Below, one piece after another: positions 10,601-23,296 of a stretch of DNA of 64,000 bases (within the stretch, counting starts at the first letter, position 1; every line of letters begins with the position of its first letter). Location: positions 186,001-250,000 of the forward strand of contig VZRR01027746.1 of NCBI GenBank assembly GCA_013398015.1. Direction: 5' to 3'. The notes beneath the pieces were generated by a model. It was given only the letters and a program-made list of their open reading frames with translations, did no database searches and had not been told where the DNA came from. Position numbers and translations under genes: made by a program. Source of the DNA: Oreocharis arfaki (taxonomy: Eukaryota > Chordata > Aves > Passeriformes > Paramythiidae).

Positions 10601-13600
10601 AGCCACATGGAATTCTTTAGGATAACCCAGTTAAGAACTTACTGCCTGGTGTAAATTGATTGTGAGCTCCATCACTGACCATGAAGCCAATTTACCCTCA
10701 GCTAAATATCAAGTCCTCACAAGCTCTGACAGGTGGGGTTTTTTTTAAATGAATACTATCTTACAGCAACTATAGTCCTTCTGCACATGGAGGATAAGTG
10801 AAGGCAATAAAATCTTCTACAATTGTCTATTAAAAATAAGCTAGAGAGTTACTTTATCTTCTCCTCTCTTCACCTTACCAAATAGACAAAATCTCTGACT
10901 TCTCTTCAAAGATTCTTCCAGATCTTCTGCCTATTAGATTCTGCACGTGTTTTTCCCGTTTAATTTTCTTGCACATTCCTATATTTCTAGCTAGAATTAG
11001 TTCATTAGTAGAGGGCATTTTGGACAACTCATGTTGTGAACACCAACATGACCATGTATCTAAATTTCATCACTGTATTGTGATGAAAGTGTCAGATTGA
11101 TGTTTGGATCTGTCCTGAATTCTTGATTCACTCAGTAAACTTGATCAGTATAGGCATAATATGAAGAAATCAGTTTTCTTTTGGTTTCACTAATCTTAAC
11201 TTTTTTTGAAAATTTCCTTGGAATGTTTAACTTTGTTTTAGGCTTATTTTTTCAAACAAGTATTTATATTGAACACTTAAATTATATGATAGAATCAAAT
11301 AAAAAGATGGAATAGTGTGCACATTCAATTGATAGCTTTTAAAATTTGCATCAAAGAAAATACAAACTGGCATCTTCCTGTAAATATTGCTACGCAATAT
11401 GCTACAGTAGACTGAAAATTCAGAGGCTTTGGCCCATATAATTTTATTCTACTTCTCTCCATAGGAGCATTGCTAGGGTTGATGTTTCAAAACACTGTAA
11501 AGAAAAAGAAAGGTGCAATTCAAACCACTAGATAGCAAACAGCTGAAATTAGCTCTTTTTCCAAAACAATGGGGTGCATGCTTTTCTCTCTGCATAGCTC
11601 ATCATTCATGGAAGAATAGTTTTCATGGGAATTCAAGCAGATTATACATTACAAATAGGCAATACAAATAGGACTGCTATCCACATAAATTCTGAAAAAC
11701 TGTTTCACTCAGAAAATAAATTTAAGAAATGGGCACAGCATATAGATCAGATACCTGAAGGAAAACTTACCTATACTTCAGATGTAAAGTTAAGCAGGGA
11801 AAACTGTCAAAACCTTTCATGAAGCACTGCCCTGGCTGCCACCCATCCTTGTGAAGCACTATGGATGCACAAAGTAAAATGTGATACCCATAAGAAAGGC
11901 AAGATCATTTACCTTTGAAGTATCATAAGCTCATACAAAATTCCAGTGCCTTTGTCTCTGACATGGCAAACCTATCAACATTCTTGTGTTTTGACATCCC
12001 ATGTCTGCAACAACTGCCTAAAAGCAAGTTCTGTAAAACAGAAAACTTTTGTGCCAAAATAATGCACTCCACCTTGGAAGAAAAATCTTTTAATCTGACT
12101 ATGGGATAAAAAGATACATCTCAACTGTACTCAAGTACTTCCCATCTTCACATGAAATGCATGTCCCCTGGTGCTCATGTGGGGAGTGAGAGCTATAGCT
12201 GATAATGATCTCTCTTTCAGGACAGCCTGAGATGTTGTATTCTCTCTCTGAAATACTACCTGTCCCAGACCTGCAAGATCTGCCTTGTTCTGGCAGTCAT
12301 TAAAAACTGACAAGTTTTCAAGATACTGTCAGTATACCCTTAAGTAACACTTGTGTCAGCAATACACCACTTTAAGTGATGAAATTCATCTTCATGTAAA
12401 TATAAGACAGAGTGACATTAAAAGCAGTAGTATAACTAGAAAAAAAACATTTAAAACCCCCTAAAATACAAAGCATAAAAACCTCAAACCAAAACTTTCT
12501 ATTTTTTCCATTTGACCAAAAAATAAACCACTTTTTTTGAGAAAATGTAAATGTATTTATGCTAAAATATAGCAATTTTTCAGTAATAATAATAAAAATA
12601 AACAACTTCTGTTTTGTCAACTTGTCTTTACAAAATTTTACTGTATAAAATCTATTTTTAAAAATCATTGTAATGAAGTTGGTATGAACTTCTTTTTAAA
12701 TTACAGATATAAGTTTCTGAAATGGTATATTATATTATTGATAATGATAGCTATATAAGCAAATGAGCATAAATACGAAAAATACTAATCTAAGAATAAA
12801 CTTCCTAAAAATGCAGAATAAAACCAATTTTTCTTCTTTCTCATCCTTCCAGAACCTTTAAACTTCAGATTTCTACCAAGCCTCTCACTGAAAAACCTAT
12901 GGCAACTTTACAAAACAATTTGTCTTCATTGTGCTTATGATTCTGTTATAAAACCACTGAGTACAAAGGTCTTAATCTTCCTTTTGAAATTAATTGGTGA
13001 TTTTAGTTGAATCCATTCTGGCTTGCTTAGGGAAATGAATTGCTATCCTTCTGGTAAAAATAAACCAAACCAAAACAAAAAAACCAACCTAAAAATCAGA
13101 TAAAATCCTATTTCATATTTTCACTTCTTGAAGATGATACTTTTTTTGTAAAGCCCAGGTAATTTATTCACTGCTGAAAAACCCTGGACTCAGTGTCCTA
13201 GTCCCCGACAGCTGTCTGATTAAAGCACCAATGGCCAGCACTTGGAAACCTAGGCGTTAACCTCAGAGCGCATACTCTGCTGAGGCTTATAGCCAGGCAT
13301 CAAAATGCACCATTAAAAACTGCTTATTTCTGCTCCATTCCCACATGGCAATATCAGTTAATAGCCCCAAAACCATGAGGACTGAACTCCATTGTGGTGC
13401 TTAGTCTTACTCCTCTGTTTTCAGCCTGATGGGTCTGAAGCTTCTGTGATCTAAAACTAACCTTGTTTTCATAAACAGGCAGAAAAACTTCATGCAAGCA
13501 AAAAGCACTTGTGCTTACCTCAGGCCATTCAGTTAAACTTCTTTGTTCTTGAAATCGTCCACCACACAGTCATTTCCCAAATGTGAGCAAAGGGTTCAAT

Positions 13601-13759
13601 CAGTTTGAGATGGGGGTTCAAGAAAGAAACTCCTGAAATTTCATCTTTGTCCTGAGGCCTCCTAAATGTCTATCAATGTCCTGCAAAGCCTCCCATCTCC
13701 CACACCTCCTCCCAGTCATGTAGCTCCTCTCCTTCCTTTTCACCCTATTTGCCATTTAA
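7691..13759. other. AT-rich non-coding stretch
   Basis: About 6 kb with no supported gene. It holds a 13-base A run at 10407-10419 and short TA-rich patches near 9010-9030. Open frames at 9871-10071, 11625-11822, 11915-12109 and 12372-12668 are AT-driven, of chance length, and show no domain I recognise. Confidence 0.6.
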
Positions 13760-16000
13760 CTTTACACTATACCTGTGTATTCAAGCCACAGGTTCTTGGG
13801 TGAAATTTCCTTAGAACACGAATGAAAAATAGACTGAGCCTCCTGGGCTAAATCTCTTGTGCCTTGCCTTGCCACTCTTCTCCCAATGCACTGGAGGACC
13901 ATAAGGAAAGGGATATCGACACAAAGGAGATAAAAGGAGACACCTGCTTGAGGGAAATAGGACCAGAATGGAAGCAGCCCTTTAAATGAGGAAGGGCTGG
14001 TCTGAGCATAGGAAGGCATGCAGTGATTTCTATGAGGAGAGGGGCTTATTTTAGCATCTGATGAGAGAGCTCATGTGGAGACTGTCTTTGCAACCTGCAG
14101 CTTCCATCTCATGAGTGCCTCTCTATCATTTGTATGTCTATACTTTCTCATACTGTCCATATAATATTGTGCTCCTCAGGCTTTATTTGAAAACTTTTTA
14201 CCAGAGTTCATTAGGAAAACGATCCTTTGTGTTGAGACATGCTTAGTTTATGAATAAAAACAACAGTTTCCTCATGCTCCTGACATAAGCTGGAAATTGT
14301 GTAAAAAAAGGTAAGTCCTTCCAGTGTAGATTGGTAGCATTAAGGTCGTGCTGGTAGTGGTAACTGGTAGTGTTGCTCTGTCCATGTCTTTCAGCTTCAA
14401 ATAACACTAACATCGGGCTGGCAAAAGACATAATTAATGTAACATGGCAAGCACTGCATCCAAGTAATGGAGATCACAAATGGTTGACCAACCTTCTTGA
14501 ATCCTTTGTTTGGTTTATCTGTTTGTAACTTGGTGGTGTTCATTCCTTTCTTGTAATTACTCAGGGTAATCTACAGTTCCAAGTTTATCTTTCTTTATGT
14601 ATGACCTTTTTACCTCACGTGGCAGGATGCACTGACTACTACTTAAATATTTTAACTATTTACTTGCTTACTGATAGACCTTTTTTATTGAATTTTCTAC
14701 ATATATGAATATAAAAATAAAATCTGAGAATACAAGCAAATATATCTGCAAGTTTTCATAACCTCATAATTCCCTACTGCTAAGTCAACCTCTTATAATA
14801 GATGTAGTTTAGCTTTAAGAAAACACCATTTATCTGTATTCTACAGCTGTGATAAATTAACATTTCAATGCATTAATATTTCAACCTGGGCCATTAAATT
14901 TCCCAGGCACTTATTAAAAACTAAATGTTGGGCTTTTGTATGTAAAAATTGTATAAATTTCCTGAGGTGGAAAAAAATAGTAACTTAATAGTAATAATAA
15001 AAATAATAAAAAATAGTAACTTTCTTATTTTTAAAGGAAAATACTAATGTTTTTTTTCCTCCTTTCCCCCACCCTAGAATTTCATGGTCCATTTCTTTTC
15101 TAATTCATATTACATCTTTCTATGATCAAAATTACTGTATTCAAACAAGGTCTTTAAATGTATTGAGATATTTTCTGAAAGGAAACAGTCCCATTTCAAA
15201 GGAATATAGAATTGCATTCAAATGGGCTCAGAAGTTCAGGTTCGAATGCAATTTACAGCAAGTTCAAGGTAATTTTTAAAAGAGTGTGGCCAAAACAAAT
15301 GACAGTAAAAATGAATGCACAGAAATATGTTATTTAGATATAAGCATATCTGAATCGTAATTTCCAAGGTGATAACCATTTTAAATCTTTTTTTGAAAGC
15401 AATTATGACAGAATCAGTGTTCAAGAAAGATCATTGCTAAGTATGCTAAAAGAGAAGTCCTACAAAGAAGTAGTAAAAAAAAAACCCCACAAAAAATAGA
15501 AAGATAATGTTTCTCTTCTTATTTGGCATTTAGGGGACATTAAGAACAGGCCCCTATGTATGCACAATATGTCACATTGAATACGATCTTAAAAGACATC
15601 TTTTCCACAGATGTATTTTTTTTCTCATTTCCTTTGTATTTAAATTTTCACAGGCTTTTATTATCTGTAAAAAAGAAATAAAATATGTTTTAAAGAAATT
15701 ATATATTGATATCCTATTGACTGCCATACTTGCTGATGAAGAAATACATACAAATTTTTCTAATTTATGGCTAGTGTACAGAGAAACATTAGCTCAAATA
15801 AATAAATATATGTGGGCAGCAGTTTATGATAACTGCACTAGGACGGCTGCAGAGTAGCATATCTTGGTAAGCAATGTAATTTGAGGAAAATCTTATGTAG
15901 ATTGTAAGAATATGGTCCTTTTTTGTCCCATATTGGTAATAATATGGTCAAACTCATGTTCCCAGACATTTGTTTTATATTCCATTTTCAAATTCTTCTT
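13760..16000. other. non-coding stretch with ATA-rich simple sequence
   Basis: An 85-codon minus-strand frame at 13762-14019 was not recognised and lacks splice-site support. A (TAA)-type simple sequence lies at about 14983-15015. The rest is unremarkable AT-rich DNA. Confidence 0.55.
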
Positions 16001-16067
16001 TTATATATTTATATATAAATATACACACACACACATATATATACATACATATAGAGAGAGAGAGAGA
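16001..16067. repeat. compound microsatellite (TA)n(CA)n(TA)n(CATA)n(GA)n
   Basis: Successive short-period tracts follow each other: TATATTTATATATAAATA, then CACACACACACA, then TATATA with CATACATA, then GAGAGAGAGAGAGA. This is a typical vertebrate compound microsatellite. It explains the two overlapping open frames at 15912-16302, which read through it. Confidence 0.92.
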
Positions 16068-18628
16068 TGGAGACTGCAGATATATAAAGAAGGATTCTCC
16101 CTCTTTTCACTTGTGCCTTTCATATGCCACTCAAACTCAGCAAAGACAACACTTTTTTTGTTGCCTTAGCTTTTATACAAATCCAGGGCAAAGCATGGTG
16201 CCCTACTTTGCCTACTGCAAACTCCACAGCAACACTTGCTTCTCCAACAGATTTTTTAAACAAACGCAAAAAATTGGAAATAAAAATAGAGCGTGGGTAT
16301 AGTGGGCCTATTTGGGGCCTGTAAAACAAGTAAAATCAGTTTCAAATATTTTGTTTGAACATCATAAAACATGGCTTGTTTAAGAATATACTTAGCCAAA
16401 TAATCACATAAATTTGGTTTTGCCCAGAAGAAATAGAGAGAGAAAACAAGTCACTGGGAAAGACCTCTGTATTCTCTCTATATTAAGGACCAAGAGTGGG
16501 ACTGTGAAAGGCTAAAGAAATGGAAACAGGTATTCACCTCCAGCATCATTCTTTTGCTCAGATATGTTTACATAAAAGGGCAATAAAAACTTTTGGCTTG
16601 GGTTGCTAAAAATATGTAAAATGTCTAATACATGAAACTACATTGTCACCACACAAGGAATAAAAAAAAACAACCCCAGCAACAAATACAAAGAGCCAAG
16701 CCGGGTTAGATATAGACACCTGGTTGATTAGATTGTTCTCACAGCTACGTCCAGTAAAACAAAGCTCAGAGAGAACAGATCCAACGAGCCTCAGCCGAGG
16801 AGTTGAACTCAATACAAAGCTCATGGACAGCTGTGAGCAATGATAATATATCACAGCAACCTGGGGTTACAACTTCTAGTACAAAATGCTAGTGAGAAGT
16901 CAAGTAAAGAAGTGTTAATTAAACTTGAGTAACTACAGGAAAATTATAAAGGCAAAACATAACTTTTGCTTTGGAATTTGGTCTTACTTCTCTGGTCTTG
17001 TATAAGTTATTTCCCATTTCCAAGTTAATCTACAGAGGCACAACTGCTTGTTCTTGACCTGAGTCTAAGTCTCTACAGTCTTCATAGAGGTTTTTTCAGT
17101 CAGACCGTCACATTCTCTGCAGAAAGGAAGTACTCTTAAAATGTAATAGCTGTGATAGCAATAGCCCATCTGTTCAGAGAGGCAACCCTTTTTGGACAGA
17201 AAAAATACCTATTTTTGTAAATAAATTTGTATTTCAGAATATTTACCAATTCATTCAAAAATAACCTTAGAAATACATTTGAAAAACTAGGTAGTATCTA
17301 GGGAAAAGAAAAATCTTTGTTATTTCATCTCTTAGCCAATTCCCACTCTGAGGTAGTAGATTGGAACTGCCCTCCATGAAAAGCATACACAAAATATGAT
17401 TTCTTTCTGCTGTAGAGCTTCATGTGACTCATATAATTATTAGTATGTGAAATTCCAATGTAAATGTCAATAGATCCTCCCCTGTAGTCAGACTTCCCTA
17501 TGCTCCAGAAATATGCAATTTTTTCTGCTTATGATATTGCTTTTAAATCCTAATTAATATCTAAATTCCCATTTAATTGAATTCAGTTATGACTGTGTAT
17601 ATGCTAATTTTTTGTAGTTTCAGGCCATCTGTTTTGGTGCAGGAATTTCCCATCTGTATTTAATAATTTACAGACAAATGGACTTTTTTTTTACCTTTAA
17701 TCTCCCTCCCTTCCATTTCTTTGTTTTAGCTCACAAAATCTAAACTAAAAGCAAGTGACTGAGGTACAACTTTATTTTATTTGCTTACAGAGTAGACACA
17801 TAGTTCCTTAACATCTCATAAAAAGAATAATTTACAGAGAAAATTCAATCTTCCCATTATTTTTCAAATTGTTAAATTATAAATATTCTGTTTGTATTAT
17901 ACTATTTGCTGCCAGTTTTGGTGATCTAGGGTACATGAGCTCCATAGGCTTTTGTATCTTTACAAAGTGTTCTAATGTTAGTATTTTCAAAAGAATTAAA
18001 CAGGCATATCCTAATTTCTTGAAAGGGGAGGTGCTTTTTTATTTTGGGGTTACCACCAGTAATAATGCATCTTTGCATCTTCACTAAGATATACTGAGTT
18101 CATTCATACATTACATGTGTTCCCTCCTTTTTTTTTCATTTCTATAGGTTCCTCTCTTAAATGAGGAATAAATTTTGGGGTTACAAAGCAAGAGTGGGGA
18201 AAAAATGCATCTTCAAGTTCATTAAGTCAGTATTAGTTGTGGTGCAGATAATACAAAAAGTGCTTTATAAAAACTTAGAGGAAAACATAAAATCTATTTT
18301 TATTCACATGCAGCTTAGGTCCTAATCCATTTCACCTTGCTTCTATTCCACCTTGCCGTACCACCCACCACCTCTGGGTGTGCACCCTGCCAGGTTAGAT
18401 ACCCAAGGATCAGAAGAAATCAGAACAAAATTGCACTATCAGATACCTGGCTCTTTCACATAAAAGAAATTCAGGTGTGTGGTTGGGCAGGGATTACTAT
18501 TGTCATTGTTGTAAATAGGTGCTGGTCCAAAAGCTGAAGTAACGGGCATGCTAAAAAGCAGGAAAAGGCATACTAAGGAAGGAACTGTTCCCTCATTCTT
18601 GAATGGGATCACTTACCCCTGTTGAATT
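16068..18628. other. AT-rich non-coding stretch
   Basis: No supported gene. The region 16120-16329 is open on both strands in different frames, which is a sign of chance openness rather than coding. Frames at 16606-16854 (-) and 17869-18087 (+) were not recognised. Confidence 0.55.
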
Positions 18629-18679
18629 CCTCCCTCCTTCCCTCCCTCCCTCCCACTCTCTTTTTCTCCTTCTCTCTCT
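18629..18679. repeat. pyrimidine tract, (CCCT)n-like
   Basis: TCCCTCCTTCCCTCCCTCCC is followed by TCTCTTTTTCTCCTTCTCTC. This is almost pure pyrimidine on the plus strand. It generates the arginine/glutamate/glycine-rich minus-strand frame at 18593-18820, which I do not consider coding. Confidence 0.85.
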
Positions 18680-21600
18680 GGAGTATGAAGGTACCGCTAG
18701 GAAAAGAAACATAAATAAAGATGTTATCCTGATTAAACACCTAAAGTGAGATGGGAGTAATTTGTGCCTAAAATAGTTCTTTATTTGTTTCCCATTTTCT
18801 GTTGGCCTCATTAATTTCAAATGCCCAATTTAAATCGATATACAAGGACCTGAGGGTTGTTTTTTATTATCTTAAATACTGCCCTTCACAATTGATCCTA
18901 GATTTAATTTGAGGCTCCTGGACACGGCTGTCATGCAAATCATTAAAACAAGTATGACTCAAGGATTTGGCCAGTTATGAGAAAAACAACACATGAAGCT
19001 CAAAATTACAAAATGATCAGGGGGATTACTCTTGCTACCAGATCTTCTGCCTATATCCATGGAGCAATATTGTCATACTCCAGCAGAATATTTGGCTTTT
19101 ATTTTGAATATTTATATGTTTCAACCAGACAAAATATTTTAAGGAAAATGTTGGAAAAAAAGACGAAAAATACATGGTTTTTTTTCCTGAAATTATATTC
19201 TCAGATTTTCTGTCTTTAGCACTGGATCACTCATGGTCCCTTCAAGGTCAATGGAGAGGAACAAAGCCATCTACAAGACAAAATAAAAAGAAAACAGCAT
19301 GTCCTTGTTATCAGCCTTGTATTTGCAGGATTAAAATGTTTATTCAACTTCATCTTTTCTTTCCCAACTTTTAAAACTAAATAAAGACTCTGTTTAATCA
19401 GATAAATCACTTTTATTTGTAACTTGAGGTTATCTAATAGAATAAAATGACTTGGTATTTGTATTTGACCTAATTTTAATTTAATGTCACTTTAAGATAA
19501 TTTGTTTATGGATTTTAATTGTCTGGTGGTTTATGTGATGCACCTTGATAATTAGCAGAGTCTAGGAACCATAGAAATTTAACTTATTCTTAGAAATACC
19601 TTTTCTTGCACAATGTAGTGGTACTGCATAGGCTTCAGTAGGTGATGGTGAGGAAAGTTAACCTTCAGGAAGATATCACAGCAAGAACGAGAAGAATAAA
19701 GCATGACATGGGATTCCACTCATCTGACACATCTACTGACCTACATCTCCGTTGCTGCTGCAGACTTGATTTTGAGTTAATGCTCTAGTTTGCTTTCTAG
19801 TCAGTGGATAGTTGTGACTGAGATCTCCAAAGAAAGGTCTGATCACCGAACATAAAGCACCTGAAAAATCTTTATTGATTTCTGCCTCTTCCTGTTGGAG
19901 AGAGACTCATTGCATGGCACATTGCTCTGCACTTCAGCCCCAAATGACCAGAACAACAATTTGGCCTAAACATGAGCTTTAATTTACTCACTCCACACCC
20001 CCACGAGCCGGAAAAAGAATTCAGTCCATGGGCAAGTCCCCCTGGTGAGCGGCAGCAGCCCTTAGATGTTGTGTAACCAGAAGGGCTACTTAAGCATTAC
20101 CTAAACTATAAATTCAAGTTCATTGTATACAGTCATGATGACTGTCTACAGTAATGAAACAATGTCAAGATGCACTAAGAGATTGAAGCATGATAAGAGA
20201 TGGAAAAGACTTCATGATTAGCTTAGACAAAGAACTTGACAGAATAAACAAAACAATGCATGTTGTAGATAAGATATATTCTGGCATCGACCTTTCTCTT
20301 TGTATTACATCCAACGAAGCTGACAGAAAAGGTTTTTAAATTTGCTTACATTTGGAGTATTTTATACTCCATATGACTAAATTTTGTAAATTTCTTCCAA
20401 AATCTATCAGAGAAGGAAAATCCTAATGAGAATAAAAGTAAATGGCTGCTTGCATAAATCATAAAAATACCTACAGTGACATTTGATAGAAGACCACATA
20501 ATACGCTTGCACAGACATACAAGGCATTATAATTTCATACTACGTAAGAGGCTAAGCCTTGATTTATCCAGAAGAGACACTGAAAATGTGACAGCACAAA
20601 AAAAAGGGTCAGGCTCTTGCTCCATTGTGCATCATACTGAGATATAATTGCTATGTCTATTAATCTCATGGGAGCAAAGCAGAGAGTTGTCCCAAGTCCA
20701 GAGCATCAGACATGACACAAAGCCTTAGTTGGTCATTGTTTAATTCTGTGCCATTGCACACACATTGTGCCCCTCTGTGCTCTTCCCTATCACAGAAGTT
20801 ACTTGCATTACAGTTAATTTTTTTCTACTCAATTAACACTTTTTTTTTACCTTTATCTAAATTTATTTTAGATCTGCTTTATGTTGTTGGTGAAAATACA
20901 TATCTTCAAGTTGATGTTCATAAATTTATATTAATTGGAAAAGATTAGGGATTATTATTATTAAGTTACAAGAATTATTTAAGAAAGGATTTTTTTGCTT
21001 TACTTGGAACACTGATAATCAGTCATTCTCTAAGACAGGTTCAAGACCTAGAAATGCAGCATCACTGTTAGCAACTTATTATGAATTCTGTATGCTGGAT
21101 CCTTCAGCACGGAAGCCAATAGGAAAAACTTCCCCACAGACTTCACATGGGAATATGGTTATACCATCCAAACGTTGTGTTTGATCATTATTCATAAAGC
21201 ACGAATTTAAGAACTAATACGAAACCTAAAGTTTAACTAAGTTAAGCTTAGTTAAAATTTAGCTACTTCTGTGAAAATATTAAATGTAAATTTGTGAAAA
21301 GTGGTAATAAAGTGTTAGAAATAAATATCTCTTTTCTATGAGTCTTTCCAGAGCAGTCATCTTTTGGGGTAAATGAATTTTTCCATGTACTCAAAGATGA
21401 GATTTAAGCACCATACAGTAATAAATACCAGCTAAATACTTGCCAAATTGTTGTGTTCTGAAGATCACTAGATATTCTTTGAATAATCACAAGCACTATT
21501 TAGCACCACTTCTCAATTAATCAATTCTTCTTATAGTTCCAAATTATGCTTATGTTTGTGCTAGCATTTACAGCCACAACCCTTACAAAAGAAAGGAGGA

Positions 21601-22261
21601 AGGGGGAAAAATCAGTTCCTGATTTTATTTTTTCCCTCAGAGATTGCAAACTCTTACTTCTGATTAGCACGTTATCTTTATTTAATTTCCTTTCTTTAGG
21701 TTAGTCTCTTGCTTAGCTGACTAGCACAGCTTGGTCCTTTGGTGATGTCTTCCTTACTGCTACTCTGAGCCTCAACAATAGCTCCCACATAGCTGGTAAG
21801 AGCAGGATGTGGTGACAGACTTAATGCTTTGTGTGTCGACAGGATAAACAGCATGCTCATCTTGAGAGCTTTATCAGATTAACCGTGGTCTAGCAGCTTC
21901 AATAAGATATATTAATATCTCTGCGTGACCAGCTGTACCTAGAAAATATTAAGCTATATAATTTTTTTCCATTTCCATCCAAATGTATTTTGATTGCTAT
22001 CTGGAGAAAAATCAGCTGTGAAAACAAATGGCAACATGCTTGTTCCCAATATTATTTGTCCTTACAAAAATTATGCAGTAATTAAAAATAAATAGATTAG
22101 TAAAAATAGTAATTAAGCCTCACATACGGGAAGCCTTACTCATACAGAGATGATTTTGGGTTCATTGGCAATGTCATGCATAGAAGACTTTCCAGAATTG
22201 TGCTCTAGCTGCAATTACTGTGCATGTACATAAAGATGTCACATTAGTAAAGTCTATGGGA
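18680..22261. other. AT-rich non-coding stretch with a short perfect palindrome
   Basis: No supported gene. It contains the inverted repeat at 21232-21256, described separately. A slightly GC-richer patch near 19980-20070 (CGAGCCGG, GAGCGGCAG) could be a fragment of an old repeat but was not identified. Confidence 0.55.
21232..21256. repeat. perfect 10-bp inverted repeat
   Basis: TTTAACTAAG at 21232-21241 is exactly complementary to CTTAGTTAAA at 21247-21256, with TTAAG between. The centre includes the palindrome AAGCTT. AT-rich and short, it may be chance or a local template-switch product. Confidence 0.7.
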
Positions 22262-22340
22262 TAGAGATTCAGCTGGTGTAAATAGTGAGGTTGGCAGTGA
22301 ATTCAATTCCACTGATTTACACCAGCAAAGACTCTGACCT
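22262..22340. repeat. palindromic ancient interspersed repeat (MITE-like)
   Basis: GCTGGTGTAAATAGTG at 22272-22287 pairs with CACTGATTTACACCAGC at 22310-22326, with a single bulged base and a 22-base loop. From general memory, long palindromes built on GCTGGTGTAAAT...ATTTACACCAGC followed by a CTGACC-like tail recur in sauropsid genomes as old MITE-like repeats. I do not assign a family name. The inner loop also has CAGTGAATT facing ATTCCACTG, which continues the symmetry. Confidence 0.5.
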
Positions 22341-22479
22341 GATGTATTTCAAAGCCTTTATAAAATTAAAAACTTCCCCCCAAAACTTCTCCTGTGATAG
22401 AGTGTTTGTGTACTTAAAAGCTAGATTAATTTCACCAAGCTTGAACATTACTTATTAGCCACTCTCTCATCAAAATGAA

Positions 22480-22780
22480 TCAAGATCTGTGATTATAACA
22501 TGGCCTAATACAGCATTTAGTCACACAGGCGCATGTTGGGGTGGGTGAGCTGGCAACGGTAGAAGCCGAGATGCCAGAAACCCCTGGTNNNNNNNNNNNN
22601 NNNNNNNNNNNNNNNNNNNNNNNNNNNNNNNNNNNNNNNNNNNNNNNNNNNNNNNNNNNNNNNNNNNNNNNNNNNNNNNNNNNNNNNNNNNNNNNNNNNN
22701 NNNNNNNNNNNNNNNNNGCGGCGATTTCAGCCACCCCACAGCACCCCGCATCAGGTGCACAGTTTAAGGCAGCCTTTAGC
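22480..22780. other. assembly gap (Ns 22589-22717) with GC-rich flanks
   Basis: 129 Ns separate GGTGGGTGAGCTGGCAACGG... on the left from GCGGCGATTTCAGCC... on the right. Both flanks are much richer in GC and CpG than the surrounding DNA, so the missing segment is probably GC-rich or repetitive. The open frames crossing the gap are artefacts of translating N. Confidence 0.9.
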
Positions 22781-23044
22781 TGCAGTCAACAGAGAGACAG
22801 ATACCATCTGTCTGTATCTATAATAAGATGGAGTAAATCAGTTTTTACATATATTGCCTTCCCTCCATTGCATTTGGAGGCTTGCACTAAAAATCTAATT
22901 TTTGATGCCTGAAATCATATTACATGAATCTTGGTAATACAGAAAAACATTAATACCATACAGGGTACACATATTGTACTTTATATGGCACATGAATCTC
23001 TATATACTTAATCATTGATGTGAATGTGCTGTTAAGTGCATTGC
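22781..23044. other. short AT-rich non-coding stretch
   Basis: Nothing is seen between the gap flank and the CR1 copy. Confidence 0.5.
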
Positions 23045-23296
23045 TGAATCACAGATTCACAGAACATGCTGAGTTGAAAGAGACCCACAAGCATCATCCA
23101 GTCCAACTCCTGCCCTGCACAGCACCATTCCCAAGAGTCATACCATGTGCCTGAGAGCATTGTCCAAGTGCTTCTTGCACTCTGGCAGGCTGGTGCTATG
23201 ACCACTTCCCTGAGGAGCCTGTTCAATGCCCAAACACCCTCTGGGTGAAGAATTTTTTCTAATATCCAACCTAAACCTCCCTGGCACAACTTCAGG
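23045..23296 (-). mobile_element. CR1 LINE, 3' end fragment
   Basis: The plus strand begins with GAATCACAGATTCACAGAA, the reverse complement of the short tandem repeat that closes CR1 elements. It continues with CATCATCCAGTCCAACTCC, CCTGAGGAGCCTGTTCAATG and ending CCTCCCTGGCACAACTTCAGG, all standard for the CR1 3' region read backwards. The element is therefore on the minus strand, 5'-truncated, about 250 bases, and non-functional. The 94-codon minus-strand open frame inside it is part of the repeat, not a gene. Confidence 0.9.

Noticed and set aside
15912..16302. Two overlapping plus-strand frames of 85 and 110 codons
   Set aside because: Both read through the compound microsatellite at 16001-16067; openness is a repeat effect.
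16120..16329. Frames open on both strands
   Set aside because: No splice sites, no recognised product, and simultaneous openness on both strands points to chance.
18593..18820. Minus-strand frame with RERRRKREWEGGREGG
   Set aside because: Produced by the pyrimidine tract at 18629-18679.
22480..22912. Open frames across the N gap
   Set aside because: They exist only because N codons are not stops; the sequence is unknown there.
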